From positions 1-37,433 of the forward strand of contig QJWQ01000127.1 in NCBI GenBank assembly GCA_003235325.1: a stretch of 37,433 nucleotides of DNA. Reading direction: 5' to 3'. The position numbers and the translations under genes were made by a program. How positions within the stretch are numbered: position 1 is the stretch's first letter; every line of letters starts with the position of its first letter. Under the pieces are notes generated by a model. The model had not been told where the DNA came from. It saw only the letters and a list, made by a program, of their open reading frames with translations, and ran no database searches. The DNA comes from Gammaproteobacteria bacterium. GTDB taxonomy: Bacteria > Pseudomonadota > Gammaproteobacteria > Pseudomonadales > Porticoccaceae. This document shows, one piece after another, positions 7,261-16,240 of the stretch.

Positions 7261-9672
7261 TCACCGAAAAGACACGGCATCCGGACTGAAATCATCGACA
7301 TTGATAACGTCCCGTGCCAGGGCCATTGTGGTGCGAATCTGTTCGGCCTGGGCCGGGTCCAGAATTCCCTGCTGCAGTCCCCGTTCCGCCATCGACTCGA
7401 AGTTCTCGATATTGAGGGCTTCCCCCAGTTGCTTTCTCAGACTTTTTTCCAGATCTGCAATGTCGAGCATTCCCCTGAACGCCTTGTGCAGTCTGCCGGT
7501 GGCGTCGTCGGCATCGGACAGGTACATGCCACCGGTCAGCCGGTCACGGGCAGGATTGTCTGTGATCAGGATGCGGGCAACATGCTTGCCCAGATTGTCG
7601 GAAGGCTCCTTGTAGGGTCGGCCCAGGGGGAAAACCAGACAGCGGATCAGCACGCCGAGCCAGCGGACCGGGAAATTGCGCAGGGTATTGATCAGGGAGT
7701 TCTGGATATGGAACAGGCTGTCGCGAACCGCCCAGTGCACCAGGGCGCGGTCTTCCCTGGGTTGACCGGTGTCCTCGAAATGTTTCAACACGGCGGAGGC
7801 CAGGTACAGGTGAGTCAGCACGTCCGCCAGGCGTCCGGACACCTTCTCACGGAATTTAAAGGAATTGCCCAGGACCGCCAGCACCATGTCGGCGACAAAG
7901 GCAAAGGCGGCGCTCATTCGGGTCAATTGCCGGTAATAGTGCGCCGTTCTGCCCGAGACGGGGGCTTTCACCAGTCGGGCGCCGGTAAGGCCCAGTGCCA
8001 GGGCCCGCACGATATTGCTGAATGTGTATCCCAGGTGACCAAAAAGGGCCAAGTCAAAATCCTGCTTCGACTGTTCCGATAATTCGGCCCGGGCCGCCTT
8101 CATTTCCCGCAGCAGGTAGGGATGGTTGCGAATGGCCCCCTGGCCAAAAATGATCAGGGTGCGTGTCAGGATATTGGCTCCCTCTACCGTGATGGCAATA
8201 GGTATCGCCTGGTAGAAACTGGCCAGGTAATTGCCGGGCCCCTGGATGATTGCCTTGCCGCCGTGAATATCCATGGCGTCATTGGCGCAGCGGCGGTTGG
8301 CTTCCGTGGTGTGCCATTTCAGTATCGCCGACAGCACGCTGGGTTTTTCCCCCTGGTCAAGGGCGGCCAGGGTCAGTCGCCGGGCTGCATCCATGCGGTA
8401 GGTTTCCCCGGCTAATCGGGCCAGGGGTTCCTCGATGCCCTCAAAGTACGCAATGGGCATGCCGAACTGCTTGCGAATTCGGGCGTATTCTCCGGAAACC
8501 CGGGCGCAATACTTGCCACCTGCCGTCGCCAGGGCCGGCAGGGATATGGCACGGCCCGCCGCCAGGCAATACATCAGCATGCGCCAGCCCTGGCCGATAC
8601 GTTCCCGCCCACCGATCAGGTAGTCCATGGGAATAAATACATTCTCGCCGCGGGTCGGCCCGTTCATGAACGGGCAGCCGGCCGGAAGGTGCCGGTTGCC
8701 GGTCCAGACGCCGGGGGTGTCAGTGGGAATCAGGGCGCAGGTGATGCCAAGTGCCTCTTGCTCTCCCAGCAGATGATCCGGGTCAAAGGCCTGGAAAGCG
8801 AGGCCAAGTACGGTCGCCACCGGCGACAAAGTGATATAGCGCTTGTTCCAGGTGATCCTGAGCCCCAGCACTTCTTCGCCCTGCCACTGTCCTTTGCAGA
8901 CAATGCCCCGGTCGGGCATGGCGGCGGCATCGGAGCCGGCCATGGGCGCGGTCAGGGCAAAACAGGGTATATCCTCACCCCGGGCCAGTCTCGGCAGGTA
9001 ATGATCCCGCTGCTCCTGAGTGCCGAAATGGGTCAGCAATTCGCCGGGCCCGAGGGAGTTGGGCACCATGACGGTAATGGCGGCCGTCAGGTTGCAACTG
9101 GCCAGTTTCATCACCACGGCGGAATTGCCCGCGGCCGAAAAATCGAGACCGCCGTATTGCTTGTCGATAATCAGACTGAAAAAACCGTTGTCCTTGATGT
9201 ACTGCCAGGCCTCCGGCGGCAAATCGCCGTCCTGCTGCACCTGCCAGTGGTCGAGCATTTGACACAGGGTTTCCACCGGACCGTCAACAAAGGCCTGTTC
9301 TTCCGGTCGCAAAGCCGGGGTCGGCGTCGCCAGCAGTTTTTTCCAGTTCGGGTGGCCCGAAAACAGTTCAGCATCCCACCAGACAGTGCCGGCCTCCAGT
9401 GCTTCCTGCTCGGTGGAGGACAGGGTCGGCAACACCCGGTGAAACCAGTCCAGAACCCGGTCACTGACCAGTTGCCGTCGCAGGGGCCGGTAGGACAGAG
9501 CGCCGATGCCGATTGTCGTCAGCCAGGTCAATACGGTAACAAGCGCTGGGGGGTGCAGTACTCTGGTGAACAGCAGACTCAGCACCATCAGTGTCACGAA
9601 CGCGGTAATCAGGCTCTGGCGCAGGTATGCGAGAGTGCCTAAAGTGAGAATTAACAGAATAAATCCGGTCAT
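7261..9672 (-). CDS. fadE: Acyl-CoA dehydrogenase FadE
   Basis: An 803-residue protein of FadE type (E. coli FadE is about 814), twice the size of ordinary acyl-CoA dehydrogenases. Residues 1-60 form a hydrophobic N-terminal membrane anchor. The dehydrogenase core follows, with CFALTAPMAGSDAA in the FAD/substrate-binding middle domain, GENVFIPMDYLIGG after it, and DAMDIHGGKAIIQGPGNY in the C-terminal helical domain. The long FadE-specific C-terminal extension completes it. It catalyses the first, FAD-dependent step of fatty-acid beta-oxidation, acyl-CoA to trans-2-enoyl-CoA, at the inner membrane. The ATG is preceded by AAGGAG. No FadR-type operator was identified with confidence. Confidence 0.96.
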   Translation of the reverse strand: MTGFILLILTLGTLAYLRQSLITAFVTLMVLSLLFTRVLHPPALVTVLTWLTTIGIGALSYRPLRRQLVSDRVLDWFHRVLPTLSSTEQEALEAGTVWWDAELFSGHPNWKKLLATPTPALRPEEQAFVDGPVETLCQMLDHWQVQQDGDLPPEAWQYIKDNGFFSLIIDKQYGGLDFSAAGNSAVVMKLASCNLTAAITVMVPNSLGPGELLTHFGTQEQRDHYLPRLARGEDIPCFALTAPMAGSDAAAMPDRGIVCKGQWQGEEVLGLRITWNKRYITLSPVATVLGLAFQAFDPDHLLGEQEALGITCALIPTDTPGVWTGNRHLPAGCPFMNGPTRGENVFIPMDYLIGGRERIGQGWRMLMYCLAAGRAISLPALATAGGKYCARVSGEYARIRKQFGMPIAYFEGIEEPLARLAGETYRMDAARRLTLAALDQGEKPSVLSAILKWHTTEANRRCANDAMDIHGGKAIIQGPGNYLASFYQAIPIAITVEGANILTRTLIIFGQGAIRNHPYLLREMKAARAELSEQSKQDFDLALFGHLGYTFSNIVRALALGLTGARLVKAPVSGRTAHYYRQLTRMSAAFAFVADMVLAVLGNSFKFREKVSGRLADVLTHLYLASAVLKHFEDTGQPREDRALVHWAVRDSLFHIQNSLINTLRNFPVRWLGVLIRCLVFPLGRPYKEPSDNLGKHVARILITDNPARDRLTGGMYLSDADDATGRLHKAFRGMLDIADLEKSLRKQLGEALNIENFESMAERGLQQGILDPAQAEQIRTTMALARDVINVDDFSPDAVSFR

Positions 9673-9860
9673 ACTGCTCGTCTCCTTGCGGAACTGATTT
9701 GCCAGTTACTTTTCGCCGCTTTTCAGCGGGATTACTCGCGACAGGCCAGAATCACTTGCTGATTCTAGGTCGAACGATGGCACAGGTGCGCTAATTCTGC
9801 GACCCGCCGGTTCAGGTTTTGGAGATTAATATCAATGTAACAGATGATTGGTTGACGCGA

Positions 9861-9889
9861 TAAAAAAGGCCGACAAAACTCGTCGGCCA
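9861..9889 (-). terminator. Rho-independent terminator of amt
   Basis: A perfect 7-bp stem, GGCCGAC at 9868-9874 with GTCGGCC at 9882-9888 and a 7-nt loop, is followed on the minus strand by six T residues (9867 down to 9862). It lies about 40 nt past the amt stop. On the plus strand the same stem is followed by ATTTTTAA, so it may work both ways. Confidence 0.85.
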
Positions 9890-9926
9890 TTTTTAATGCA
9901 TTGCTGGGACAAGTGGTTACAGCCAG

Positions 9927-11276
9927 TCAAATATCGTAGCCCCGTTCGTCGTGAAGCGCGAGGTCGAGGCCACTGGTTTCCAGTTCTGCTTCGATCCTCA
10001 GTCCGATCAGGGCATTCACCAGCTTCAGGATGATAAAAGTGACAATTGCCGTGTAGGCAAAAGTGGCGACGATGCCGACCACCTGCACCCCGACCTGAGA
10101 TCCCATGGTCATACCTTCGTTATAGCCCTGGCCACTGAACACGCCTAACTGGTCACAGGCAAATATACCCGCAAAGAACGTTCCCAGTATGCCGCCGACA
10201 CCGTGCACAGGGAAGACATCCAGGGAGTCGTCGATTTTGAATTTCTGCTTGATTGCCTGGGTGGCAAAATAACAGACAACACCCGCCGTCAGTCCTATCA
10301 CCAGGGCGCCGCCGGGGCCGACAAAGCCGGAGGCCGGGGTTATGGTGCCGAGTCCGGCCACCATGCCGGTCACAATACCCAGAACGGAAGGTTTGCCGTG
10401 TTTTATCCATTCCATCGTCATCCAGGCCAGGGACCCTGCGGCGGCGGAAATGTGGGTTGCCAGCATCGCCATACCGGCGTCACCGTTGGCAGCCAATGCC
10501 GAGCCGGCATTAAAGCCAAACCAGCCAACCCAGAGCATGCCGGCACCGGTGACGGTCATGGTCAGATTATGGGGCATGAAAGGCTGGCTGGGAAAACCGT
10601 TGCGATTGCCAATGACCAGGGCCGCCACCAGGGCGCCGACACCGGCAGTGATGTGCACCACGGTGCCGCCGGCGAAATCCAGCAGGCCCATCTGGCCCAG
10701 CCAGCCGCCGCCCCAGACCCAGTGGGTGATCGGAATGTAGACCAGCAACAGCCAGATCATGCTGAAGGCCAGCATGCCGGAGAATTTTACCCGCTCGGCA
10801 AAACCACCGACGATCAGGGCGGGGGTGATGATGGCGAAGGTCATCTGAAACATGACAAACACGGTTTCGGGAATATCACCCGAAACCGAACCTTCCTGAA
10901 CGCCGCCGAGCAATACCTGGCTCAGGCCACCGATGAAGCTGTTGCTGGCGCCGCCGTCGGTGAAGGCCAGACTGTATCCGCAGATCAGCCAGACCAGGGA
11001 GGCGGCACAGGTGATGGCAAAACACTGCATCAAAACCGACAGGACGTTTTTTGCGCGCACCAGACCACCGTAGAACAATGACAGGCCAGGGATGGTCATG
11101 AACAGGACCAGGGCGGTGGATGTCAGTATCCACGCAGTGTTGGCGCCATCGACGGCTTCGGCACAGGCCAGTGTTGGCGCCAATAACAACCCGGCGGCAA
11201 CCGATGCTGCCGATGCTTTTTTTGCGATCTTCTGTCCCGGGAATAGTGGCGTCGAACAATGTTGACGGATTGGCAT
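9927..11276 (-). CDS. amtB: Ammonium transporter Amt
   Basis: A 449-residue Amt/MEP/Rh channel. Residues about 15-40 form a cleavable signal peptide (AASVAAGLLLAPTLACAEA), as in several proteobacterial Amt proteins, followed by 11 transmembrane helices. The twin pore histidines are visible in LLDFAGGTVVHITAGVGAL and DVFPVHGVGGILGTFF. The Asp before the first His, the FYGGLVRAKN segment and the ammonium-site aromatics are also present. It moves ammonium across the inner membrane. GGGAGA precedes the ATG. No glnK, the usual partner that gates Amt, is adjacent on either side, and I could not find a sigma-54 promoter (GG-N10-GC) in the upstream region. Confidence 0.95.
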   Translation of the reverse strand: MPIRQHCSTPLFPGQKIAKKASAASVAAGLLLAPTLACAEAVDGANTAWILTSTALVLFMTIPGLSLFYGGLVRAKNVLSVLMQCFAITCAASLVWLICGYSLAFTDGGASNSFIGGLSQVLLGGVQEGSVSGDIPETVFVMFQMTFAIITPALIVGGFAERVKFSGMLAFSMIWLLLVYIPITHWVWGGGWLGQMGLLDFAGGTVVHITAGVGALVAALVIGNRNGFPSQPFMPHNLTMTVTGAGMLWVGWFGFNAGSALAANGDAGMAMLATHISAAAGSLAWMTMEWIKHGKPSVLGIVTGMVAGLGTITPASGFVGPGGALVIGLTAGVVCYFATQAIKQKFKIDDSLDVFPVHGVGGILGTFFAGIFACDQLGVFSGQGYNEGMTMGSQVGVQVVGIVATFAYTAIVTFIILKLVNALIGLRIEAELETSGLDLALHDERGYDI

Positions 11277-11603
11277 AGTTATCTCCCTTTTCTTATTTTG
11301 TAAAAATAGTGCAAGATTTTCGTCGTTTTAGTCGATAAAAGGCAAGGTACTTTGATAATTATCCGGTTTTTGGTCATCCGCCAACTCCAATTGCCTCCAA
11401 TCAAGGTAAAATCGAACTCTGTCGGGACAAGGTAAACCGAGGAAAAAAACTGGAATTTGCCGGCATTTTTCGTCGGTTACTTCACGTCCTCGCGAAGGTG
11501 CCGGCCAATTCCGGGCCCATGCTTTATTTATTGATCCCGGTGCATGGACATTGCCTTACGCTTGGTAAAGAATTCACCGGTAGCCAATTTGGAGAGTTTT
11601 GCA
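11277..11603. other. Intergenic region between amt and the DUF4404 gene
   Basis: This divergent 327-bp gap is AT-richer than the flanking genes and must hold promoters for both sides. The 7-mer CAAGGTA occurs three times in the same orientation (11343-11349, 11402-11408 and 11428-11434), which could be an operator array but may be chance. No RNA gene or convincing ORF was seen. Confidence 0.5.
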
Positions 11604-11873
11604 ATGAACGACCAGGAACTGCGCGACCAGCTGGCGCAATTGCACCGGGAGCTTGAAGATGCTACCCATCGAGAGGCCCTGGACCGGGACCTGCTGGGAC
11701 ATGTCATGACCGACATCGTTAAAATCTCCGAAGGCGTGGAACTCAACCCCGAACACCAGGAAAACCTCAAGGAGCAAATTGAGCATCAGGCATCGGATTT
11801 TGAATTGCGCCATCCGCGGGTGGCCCATATTTTTCAGGACATCATGGACGTTCTTTCCAGGCTAGGCATTTAG
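11604..11873 (+). CDS. DUF4404 family protein
   Basis: An 89-residue, highly charged and probably all-helical protein matching the DUF4404 type: it opens MNDQELRDQLAQLHRELED and ends with the conserved-looking HPRVAHIFQDIMDVLSRLGI. Heptad-like spacing in the first 25 residues suggests a short coiled coil. Function is unknown. The ATG at 11604 is chosen because GGAGAG lies 7 nt upstream; an in-frame ATG at 11544 has no such site. The SPOR lipoprotein gene begins 35 bp downstream, so the two may share a transcript. Confidence 0.8.
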   Translation: MNDQELRDQLAQLHRELEDATHREALDRDLLGHVMTDIVKISEGVELNPEHQENLKEQIEHQASDFELRHPRVAHIFQDIMDVLSRLGI

Positions 11874-11908
11874 GGTCTAGTCCTGATCGGTTATTCAGGT
11901 ATCGAACC

Positions 11909-12745
11909 ATGATAGAGACAGGAAAAGTAGTAAAAGGGATGCTCGTCATCGCCACCACGTTGCCGCTGCTGGCCTGTCAAACAGGTTCGCCCGATTCCAC
12001 GGCTACTGCCCCCCCGAACGATACCTACATTGGCTGGTACTGCAAGGGCGAAAAGAAAACCGACAGCTGGATCTGCTCCCAGCGGCGGTTGCGCAACGGC
12101 GAACCCGTAGATGACGTTGTCTATGCGGTCAAACGCTCATCCGATACCACGGCCAAAGCCAGTGGCCAGTCATCCGGGACCACAGCGGCACCCGAGGGCA
12201 GTTGGGAAGACTGGAAGAACAAGTTGCCGACCCTGGATGATACGCTTGTCGCCGGTGCTGCAGCCAACTCGGAAAAGGCCAGGGAAGGGACGGAAACCGA
12301 AAAATCGGAGCAGCGACCCCAGCCGGTGCCGGCATTTGACAGTTGGGCCAATGACAATGCCACTGACAGTCAATCGGCTACTGACAACACGGCCACAAAC
12401 CAGGCTGCTGCGACGGAACCCAGTTTCAGCGCCAGGGTTCAACCTGGCTCCGGTGACGAGTTATCCGGCAGCTTTACCATTCAACTGGGTGCCTTTTCCA
12501 GCAAGGCCAAACGGGATGATTTCATTGACCAGAAAGGTCTGAATAACCTGCCCCTGAAGAGCTTCAAAATAACCAGCAGGGGCCGAAACTGGTGGATTCT
12601 CACCTACGGTGACTACAAGACCAGGGACGAAGCCATTATTGCCTGGGCTTCGGTATCCAAAAAATACCCACCCCTTGAAATCTGGGTCCGCAGCTCCGAA
12701 TCCCTGAAGAAAGCCATTCCCACCACGGGTAAAATCAATCCTTGA
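11909..12745 (+). CDS. SPOR-domain lipoprotein
   Basis: A 278-residue predicted lipoprotein. A short hydrophobic segment ends in the lipobox LPLLAC, with the acylated cysteine at residue 23 followed by Gln, which favours outer-membrane sorting. A small conserved region with CKGEKKTDSWICSQRR follows, then a long Ser/Thr/Ala-rich linker of about 100 residues. The C-terminal SPOR domain (about residues 190-265) starts FTIQLGAFSSKAKRDDF and includes NWWILTYGDYKTRDEAI. SPOR domains bind denuded peptidoglycan glycan strands at the division septum, so a role in cell-envelope or septal biology is likely. Confidence 0.88.
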   Translation: MIETGKVVKGMLVIATTLPLLACQTGSPDSTATAPPNDTYIGWYCKGEKKTDSWICSQRRLRNGEPVDDVVYAVKRSSDTTAKASGQSSGTTAAPEGSWEDWKNKLPTLDDTLVAGAAANSEKAREGTETEKSEQRPQPVPAFDSWANDNATDSQSATDNTATNQAAATEPSFSARVQPGSGDELSGSFTIQLGAFSSKAKRDDFIDQKGLNNLPLKSFKITSRGRNWWILTYGDYKTRDEAIIAWASVSKKYPPLEIWVRSSESLKKAIPTTGKINP

Positions 12746-12753
12746 AGCGGCTG

Positions 12754-12788
12754 CAGCGGGCAAAGCCCCAGGCCGGATTGACCCGCTG
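12754..12788. terminator. Weak inverted repeat between convergent genes
   Basis: CAGCGGG (12754-12760) pairs with CCCGCTG (12782-12788) in the 84-bp gap between two convergent genes. There is no T-tract on either strand, so a terminator role is only suggested by position. Confidence 0.25.
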
Positions 12789-12829
12789 TCGTAAATGATT
12801 GAAGCGGTCTCGTCAGTGAATAGCCCGGG

Positions 12830-13780
12830 CTAGAAAAACCGGCTGGTTACCAGCCAGGTTGTCAGCGATCCGGACACCAGAAAGCCCACCGCTGCAAAAA
12901 AGGCCTTGAAGCGAAATCGTCGACTCATCTGCTCCTCGCCCTGGCTGCCAATCAGAAAGGGCAGGCCACCCGACTTGGGTCTGCTGACCCTGTGCAGAGG
13001 CTTTTCGTCCGGGCTTCCGACCTGCTGTTGCACTGCCTGCTGCCGCGCCGCGGCCTCAACCGCCCGCCACTCCTCCAGGTCCAGTTGCTGGTCATTGTTG
13101 GTATCGAAGGCGGATAACAGGCTGGGATAATCCTGCTTCCACTGGCGTATGATCTGGCCCGCCAGGCGGTCAACTGTCATTGTCCTCTGGCCACCGGCAT
13201 CGGTTCGAAAGTATCCCAGTACATAGAGGGGATCGCCGTCGCGAATCAGGTACTCGGTGTAGCGATAGCGCCGGCCCAGAGTCAATCCAAGGCCGCCGAT
13301 AGAAAAACCACCGGAGGACGACGGCATCGCCGACGAGGGCCGGGCGGTAGAACCGTACCAAACCTTTTTATGCAGGCAGGCGATTTCGGCACCTGCCGGG
13401 TCCACCAGGCATTTGCCGGTGCTGTCCCGCATGGGGAAAGGCTTATCGCTCATGCCTTTTTCAACCGTGACCCAGGACGAGGATCGGCCGGACCTTTTAT
13501 ATTTCTCAATTTTGAAACGCCACCACAGGCAGGGGCTGGCGGTGAGAGGAGCTTGCAGGGTTTCGTCATCGGCTTCGGCCAGGCCCGACAGCTCGACGTA
13601 GCCCTGGCTGGCGGAACGGATTTTTGAGGTGGGCATGTCCTCGATCAACCGGGCCCGGTGAAAGGCCCGGTGAGCCAGGACCAGGAGCACCAGGGTTGTG
13701 GCAAAGGCGATGCCGGCGCTAACGTAAAATTTTGCCGCCGGCATGGCGACGATACAGTCGCTGCAAAAAAACTCTTCCAT
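12830..13780 (-). CDS. GIDE-domain membrane protein with EF-hand
   Basis: A 316-residue protein. A CSDCIV segment leads into a first transmembrane helix (about residues 17-40). The domain after it (SGLAEADDETLQAPLTASPCLWWRF ... KVWYGSTA ... YRYTEYLIRDGDPLYVLGYF, with gaps) is of the GIDE/MULAN type found in the mitochondrial E3 ligase MUL1 and in bacterial proteins beside LemA. It is followed by DTNNDQQLDLEEW around residues 225-237, a canonical 12-residue EF-hand loop with acidic or amide ligands at positions 1, 3, 5, 9 and 12. A C-terminal helix anchors it again. It has no RING finger, so ubiquitin ligase activity is not expected. It lies 38 bp after lemA on the same strand. Confidence 0.8.
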   Translation of the reverse strand: MEEFFCSDCIVAMPAAKFYVSAGIAFATTLVLLVLAHRAFHRARLIEDMPTSKIRSASQGYVELSGLAEADDETLQAPLTASPCLWWRFKIEKYKRSGRSSSWVTVEKGMSDKPFPMRDSTGKCLVDPAGAEIACLHKKVWYGSTARPSSAMPSSSGGFSIGGLGLTLGRRYRYTEYLIRDGDPLYVLGYFRTDAGGQRTMTVDRLAGQIIRQWKQDYPSLLSAFDTNNDQQLDLEEWRAVEAAARQQAVQQQVGSPDEKPLHRVSRPKSGGLPFLIGSQGEEQMSRRFRFKAFFAAVGFLVSGSLTTWLVTSRFF

Positions 13781-13818
13781 GGCCGGTCAGGCGAACAACG
13801 ATTCGGCGGTCCTCAATT

Positions 13819-14394
13819 TCAGGAGCCAAACAGGGACTTCATATCGACGTCAGCGGTTTCCTCCTCGCTGAACTGCAGCAATTTGAACGGTCCGAAATTG
13901 AAAAACCGGGCGATCAGGATATCCGGAAACTGTTCGATGCGGATATTGTTGAGATTGACCGCGTCGTTGTAGAGTTCTCTGCGATCGGCGATACCGTTTT
14001 CCAGGTCGCTGATTCGCGCCTGTAGATGTTGGAAAGAGGTATTGGCCTTGAGTTCAGGATAGGCCTCTGCCAGGGCAAACAGGCGCCCGAGGCCGGCGCG
14101 CAATGCTGTTTCAGCCTGGCCGAGGGCATCCATGTCCTGCTGTTGGGCCGCATTGGCTACGGAACTCCTGGCCCTGATGACTTTTTCCAGGGTTTCCTGC
14201 TCGTAGGACATGTATTGTTTGCAGGTTTCCACCAGCTTCGGCAATTCGTCGTGACGCTGTTTGAGCAGGACGTCGATGTTGGACCATGCCTGGGACACCC
14301 GGTGTTTCAGTCCCACCAGGTTGTTGTAAAGGCTGACGGCGTATCCGACCACCAGCACCAGGATTCCGAGTGTAACGAACGTGGAAACTGCCAT
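13819..14394 (-). CDS. lemA: LemA family protein
   Basis: A 191-residue LemA protein. One N-terminal membrane helix (residues 4-24) is followed by the family signature YNNLVGLKHRVSQAWSNID, then long antiparallel helices containing RHDELPKLVETCKQYM and ending near FFNFGPFKLLQF. LemA proteins are membrane-anchored helical bundles of unknown biochemical role that often travel with TPM or GIDE membrane proteins, as here. The ATG at 14394 follows AGGAGG with good spacing; the frame is open 17 codons further upstream without a site. Symbol used in the family sense only; this is not the unrelated GacS sensor also once called LemA. Confidence 0.92.
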   Translation of the reverse strand: MAVSTFVTLGILVLVVGYAVSLYNNLVGLKHRVSQAWSNIDVLLKQRHDELPKLVETCKQYMSYEQETLEKVIRARSSVANAAQQQDMDALGQAETALRAGLGRLFALAEAYPELKANTSFQHLQARISDLENGIADRRELYNDAVNLNNIRIEQFPDILIARFFNFGPFKLLQFSEEETADVDMKSLFGS

Positions 14395-14532
14395 GGTGAA
14401 CCTCCTTGAATTCGGTCTCAAGCATAGGGATTTTGTCTGCTGCAAACAACCAACCCGACCGCAACTATTGTCTCAATCTTGCCGGGAAAAGACTTTATCC
14501 CCATGAATTTCTTCGCTGGCACTTATTATGGA

Positions 14533-15300
14533 CTAATGCGATTTGGTGGCCGGCGGCAGACGGTTTTCAGGAGGATCGCCATAGAGATCCAGCCACATCA
14601 GGGTGGCGCCAATGACTGCACCGGGAAGGGCCAGCATGTTGATCACCGGCAGGGAAGTCAGCGCCAGGGTGGCGGCGCCGAAAGACAGTGAGGTCGTTCT
14701 TTGGCGATGCAATTGCTGTTTCATGGCAGTAAAACCGATGTCGTTGTTATCCGCCGGGTAGTCCAGGAACTCAATGGCCAGGGACCAGCTGCCCCAGAAA
14801 AAAAACAGCAGCGGAACCAGCAGATTCAGTACCGGAATAAAGGAAAATATCAGCGCTGTCAGCAGCACCAGTGCAATCCTGGGGAGAAAATAGAGCAATT
14901 TGTGCAATTCCCGGACCAGGCTGCTGCGTGCGATTCGCCAGGCCAGGGCAAAAGTCAGCGGTTTTTGGTCCAGCTTTCCGGTGACTCTGGTCTGCACCCG
15001 CTCAGCCAGCAGGCCGTAAAACGGCGCGGCCAGCAGGTTGCCGAAAATGGCAAAGCTGTAGCCGTAGACCACCAGTAAAACCAGACCAAAAATCAGCCAC
15101 AGCAACCAGACGATAAAATCCAGCCACTGGGGAATATAGGTCATCATCCAGTCCATCAGCGCGTTGAACTGTTGCATCAGGAAATAGGTCAGGCCGGCGA
15201 AGACCAGCAGGTTGACCAATAGCGGAATAATGACAAAGCCGCGGATGCCCGGTTGCCACAGCATGTTAATGCCCTTAACCAGGTAGCCAGGTCCGTTCAT
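14533..15300 (-). CDS. cysZ: CysZ sulfate transporter family (EI24 domain)
   Basis: A 255-residue inner-membrane protein of CysZ size (E. coli about 253) with the family's opening GPGYLVKGINMLWQPGIRGF, two long N-terminal membrane helices, the conserved LAAPFYGLLAERV segment, and hydrophobic hairpins ending in LALPGAVIGATLMWLDLYG. CysZ mediates sulfate uptake for cysteine synthesis in E. coli. No other cys gene is nearby; here it precedes lemA by 138 bp on the same strand, so the role in this organism is inferred from family only. Confidence 0.88.
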   Translation of the reverse strand: MNGPGYLVKGINMLWQPGIRGFVIIPLLVNLLVFAGLTYFLMQQFNALMDWMMTYIPQWLDFIVWLLWLIFGLVLLVVYGYSFAIFGNLLAAPFYGLLAERVQTRVTGKLDQKPLTFALAWRIARSSLVRELHKLLYFLPRIALVLLTALIFSFIPVLNLLVPLLFFFWGSWSLAIEFLDYPADNNDIGFTAMKQQLHRQRTTSLSFGAATLALTSLPVINMLALPGAVIGATLMWLDLYGDPPENRLPPATKSH

Positions 15301-15431
15301 GGCAGGATTCCTTGCCGTAGCGGCAATTGAGTACCAGAATTAACTGTGCCATTCTAATTGGCGTACCTGGTCAACAACAAATTCCGGTAAAAGCGCCGGG
15401 AGAACCGGATTAAGACGATGGGGATATATTT

Positions 15432-16235
15432 GTGAAAGTATTGATAAAGATTGCAGGAGTTTTGCTGATCCTGGTGGTGATCGGTGTTGTTGTCCTGGTT
15501 CTGAACCTGGACAAGGGCATCAAGGCCGCAGTTGAAAACCTGGGGCCGCGGTTAACCCAGAGCGACGTGACATTGAACAAGGTCAGCCTGTCACCCCGTA
15601 CCGGTGAAGGTTCCCTGCAAGGACTGGTGGTGGGCAATCCGGCGGGATTCAAAACACCTAACGCCTTTAGCCTGGGCGAAATAGCGGTGGCCCTGGATAC
15701 CGATACACTCGCCGGCGATCCCATTGTGATCAACAGCATTCGCATTCTGGCACCGGAAATTACCTACGAGACCGGCAAGACCCTCAATAACCTGCAGCAG
15801 ATACAGAAAAATATTGAACAAGCCATGGGCGGCCGTTCAGGCACCTCAAGCCCGGACCAGGAAACTGAAGGTGCGGCCAAAAAACTGATTATCCGCGACC
15901 TGCTGGTTGCCAGCGGCAAAATTCACTACAGCAACCCCCTGCTCAGCAGCAACATGGTCGAACTCAAGTTGCCCGATATTCACATGTCCGGCATCGGCGA
16001 AAAATCCGGTGGCGCGACTGCGATCGAGGTGGTTGACCAGATTATCAGCGTCATTAACAGTCAGGCTTCAACCGTCGTCCTGAATTCCGACGCCGTCAAG
16101 GAGCTGGGCAGACAGGTTACCGACAGGATCGACCAGGAAAAGGGCAAACTGGATCAGCAAAAGGCCGACCTCGAGCAGAAAAAGGAAAATCTGGAGGGAA
16201 CCGTGGAAGGCCTGAAAAAAATATTTGACAAGTAG
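15432..16235 (+). CDS. AsmA-like membrane-anchored protein
   Basis: A 267-residue protein with an uncleaved-looking N-terminal hydrophobic helix (residues 4-25), followed by a beta-rich periplasmic region with LTQSDVTLNKVSLSPRTGEG and LQGLVVGNPAGFKTPNAFSL. This pattern is seen in short AsmA/DUF748-like proteins. The C-terminal 35 residues are Lys/Glu/Gln-rich (EKGKLDQQKADLEQKKENLE) and likely form a coiled coil. It starts with GTG at 15432 after a weak GGGGAT. AsmA-superfamily proteins are linked to lipid transfer and outer-membrane homeostasis, but this short form has no assigned function. It converges on the GGDEF gene with only 5 bp between stops and no visible terminator. Confidence 0.7.
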   Translation: MKVLIKIAGVLLILVVIGVVVLVLNLDKGIKAAVENLGPRLTQSDVTLNKVSLSPRTGEGSLQGLVVGNPAGFKTPNAFSLGEIAVALDTDTLAGDPIVINSIRILAPEITYETGKTLNNLQQIQKNIEQAMGGRSGTSSPDQETEGAAKKLIIRDLLVASGKIHYSNPLLSSNMVELKLPDIHMSGIGEKSGGATAIEVVDQIISVINSQASTVVLNSDAVKELGRQVTDRIDQEKGKLDQQKADLEQKKENLEGTVEGLKKIFDK

Positions 16236-16240
16236 CGGGA

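Noticed and set aside
11277-11400. Sigma-54 promoter for amt.
   Set aside because: TTGCA-like runs occur, but no GG lies ten bases before a GC at any of them.
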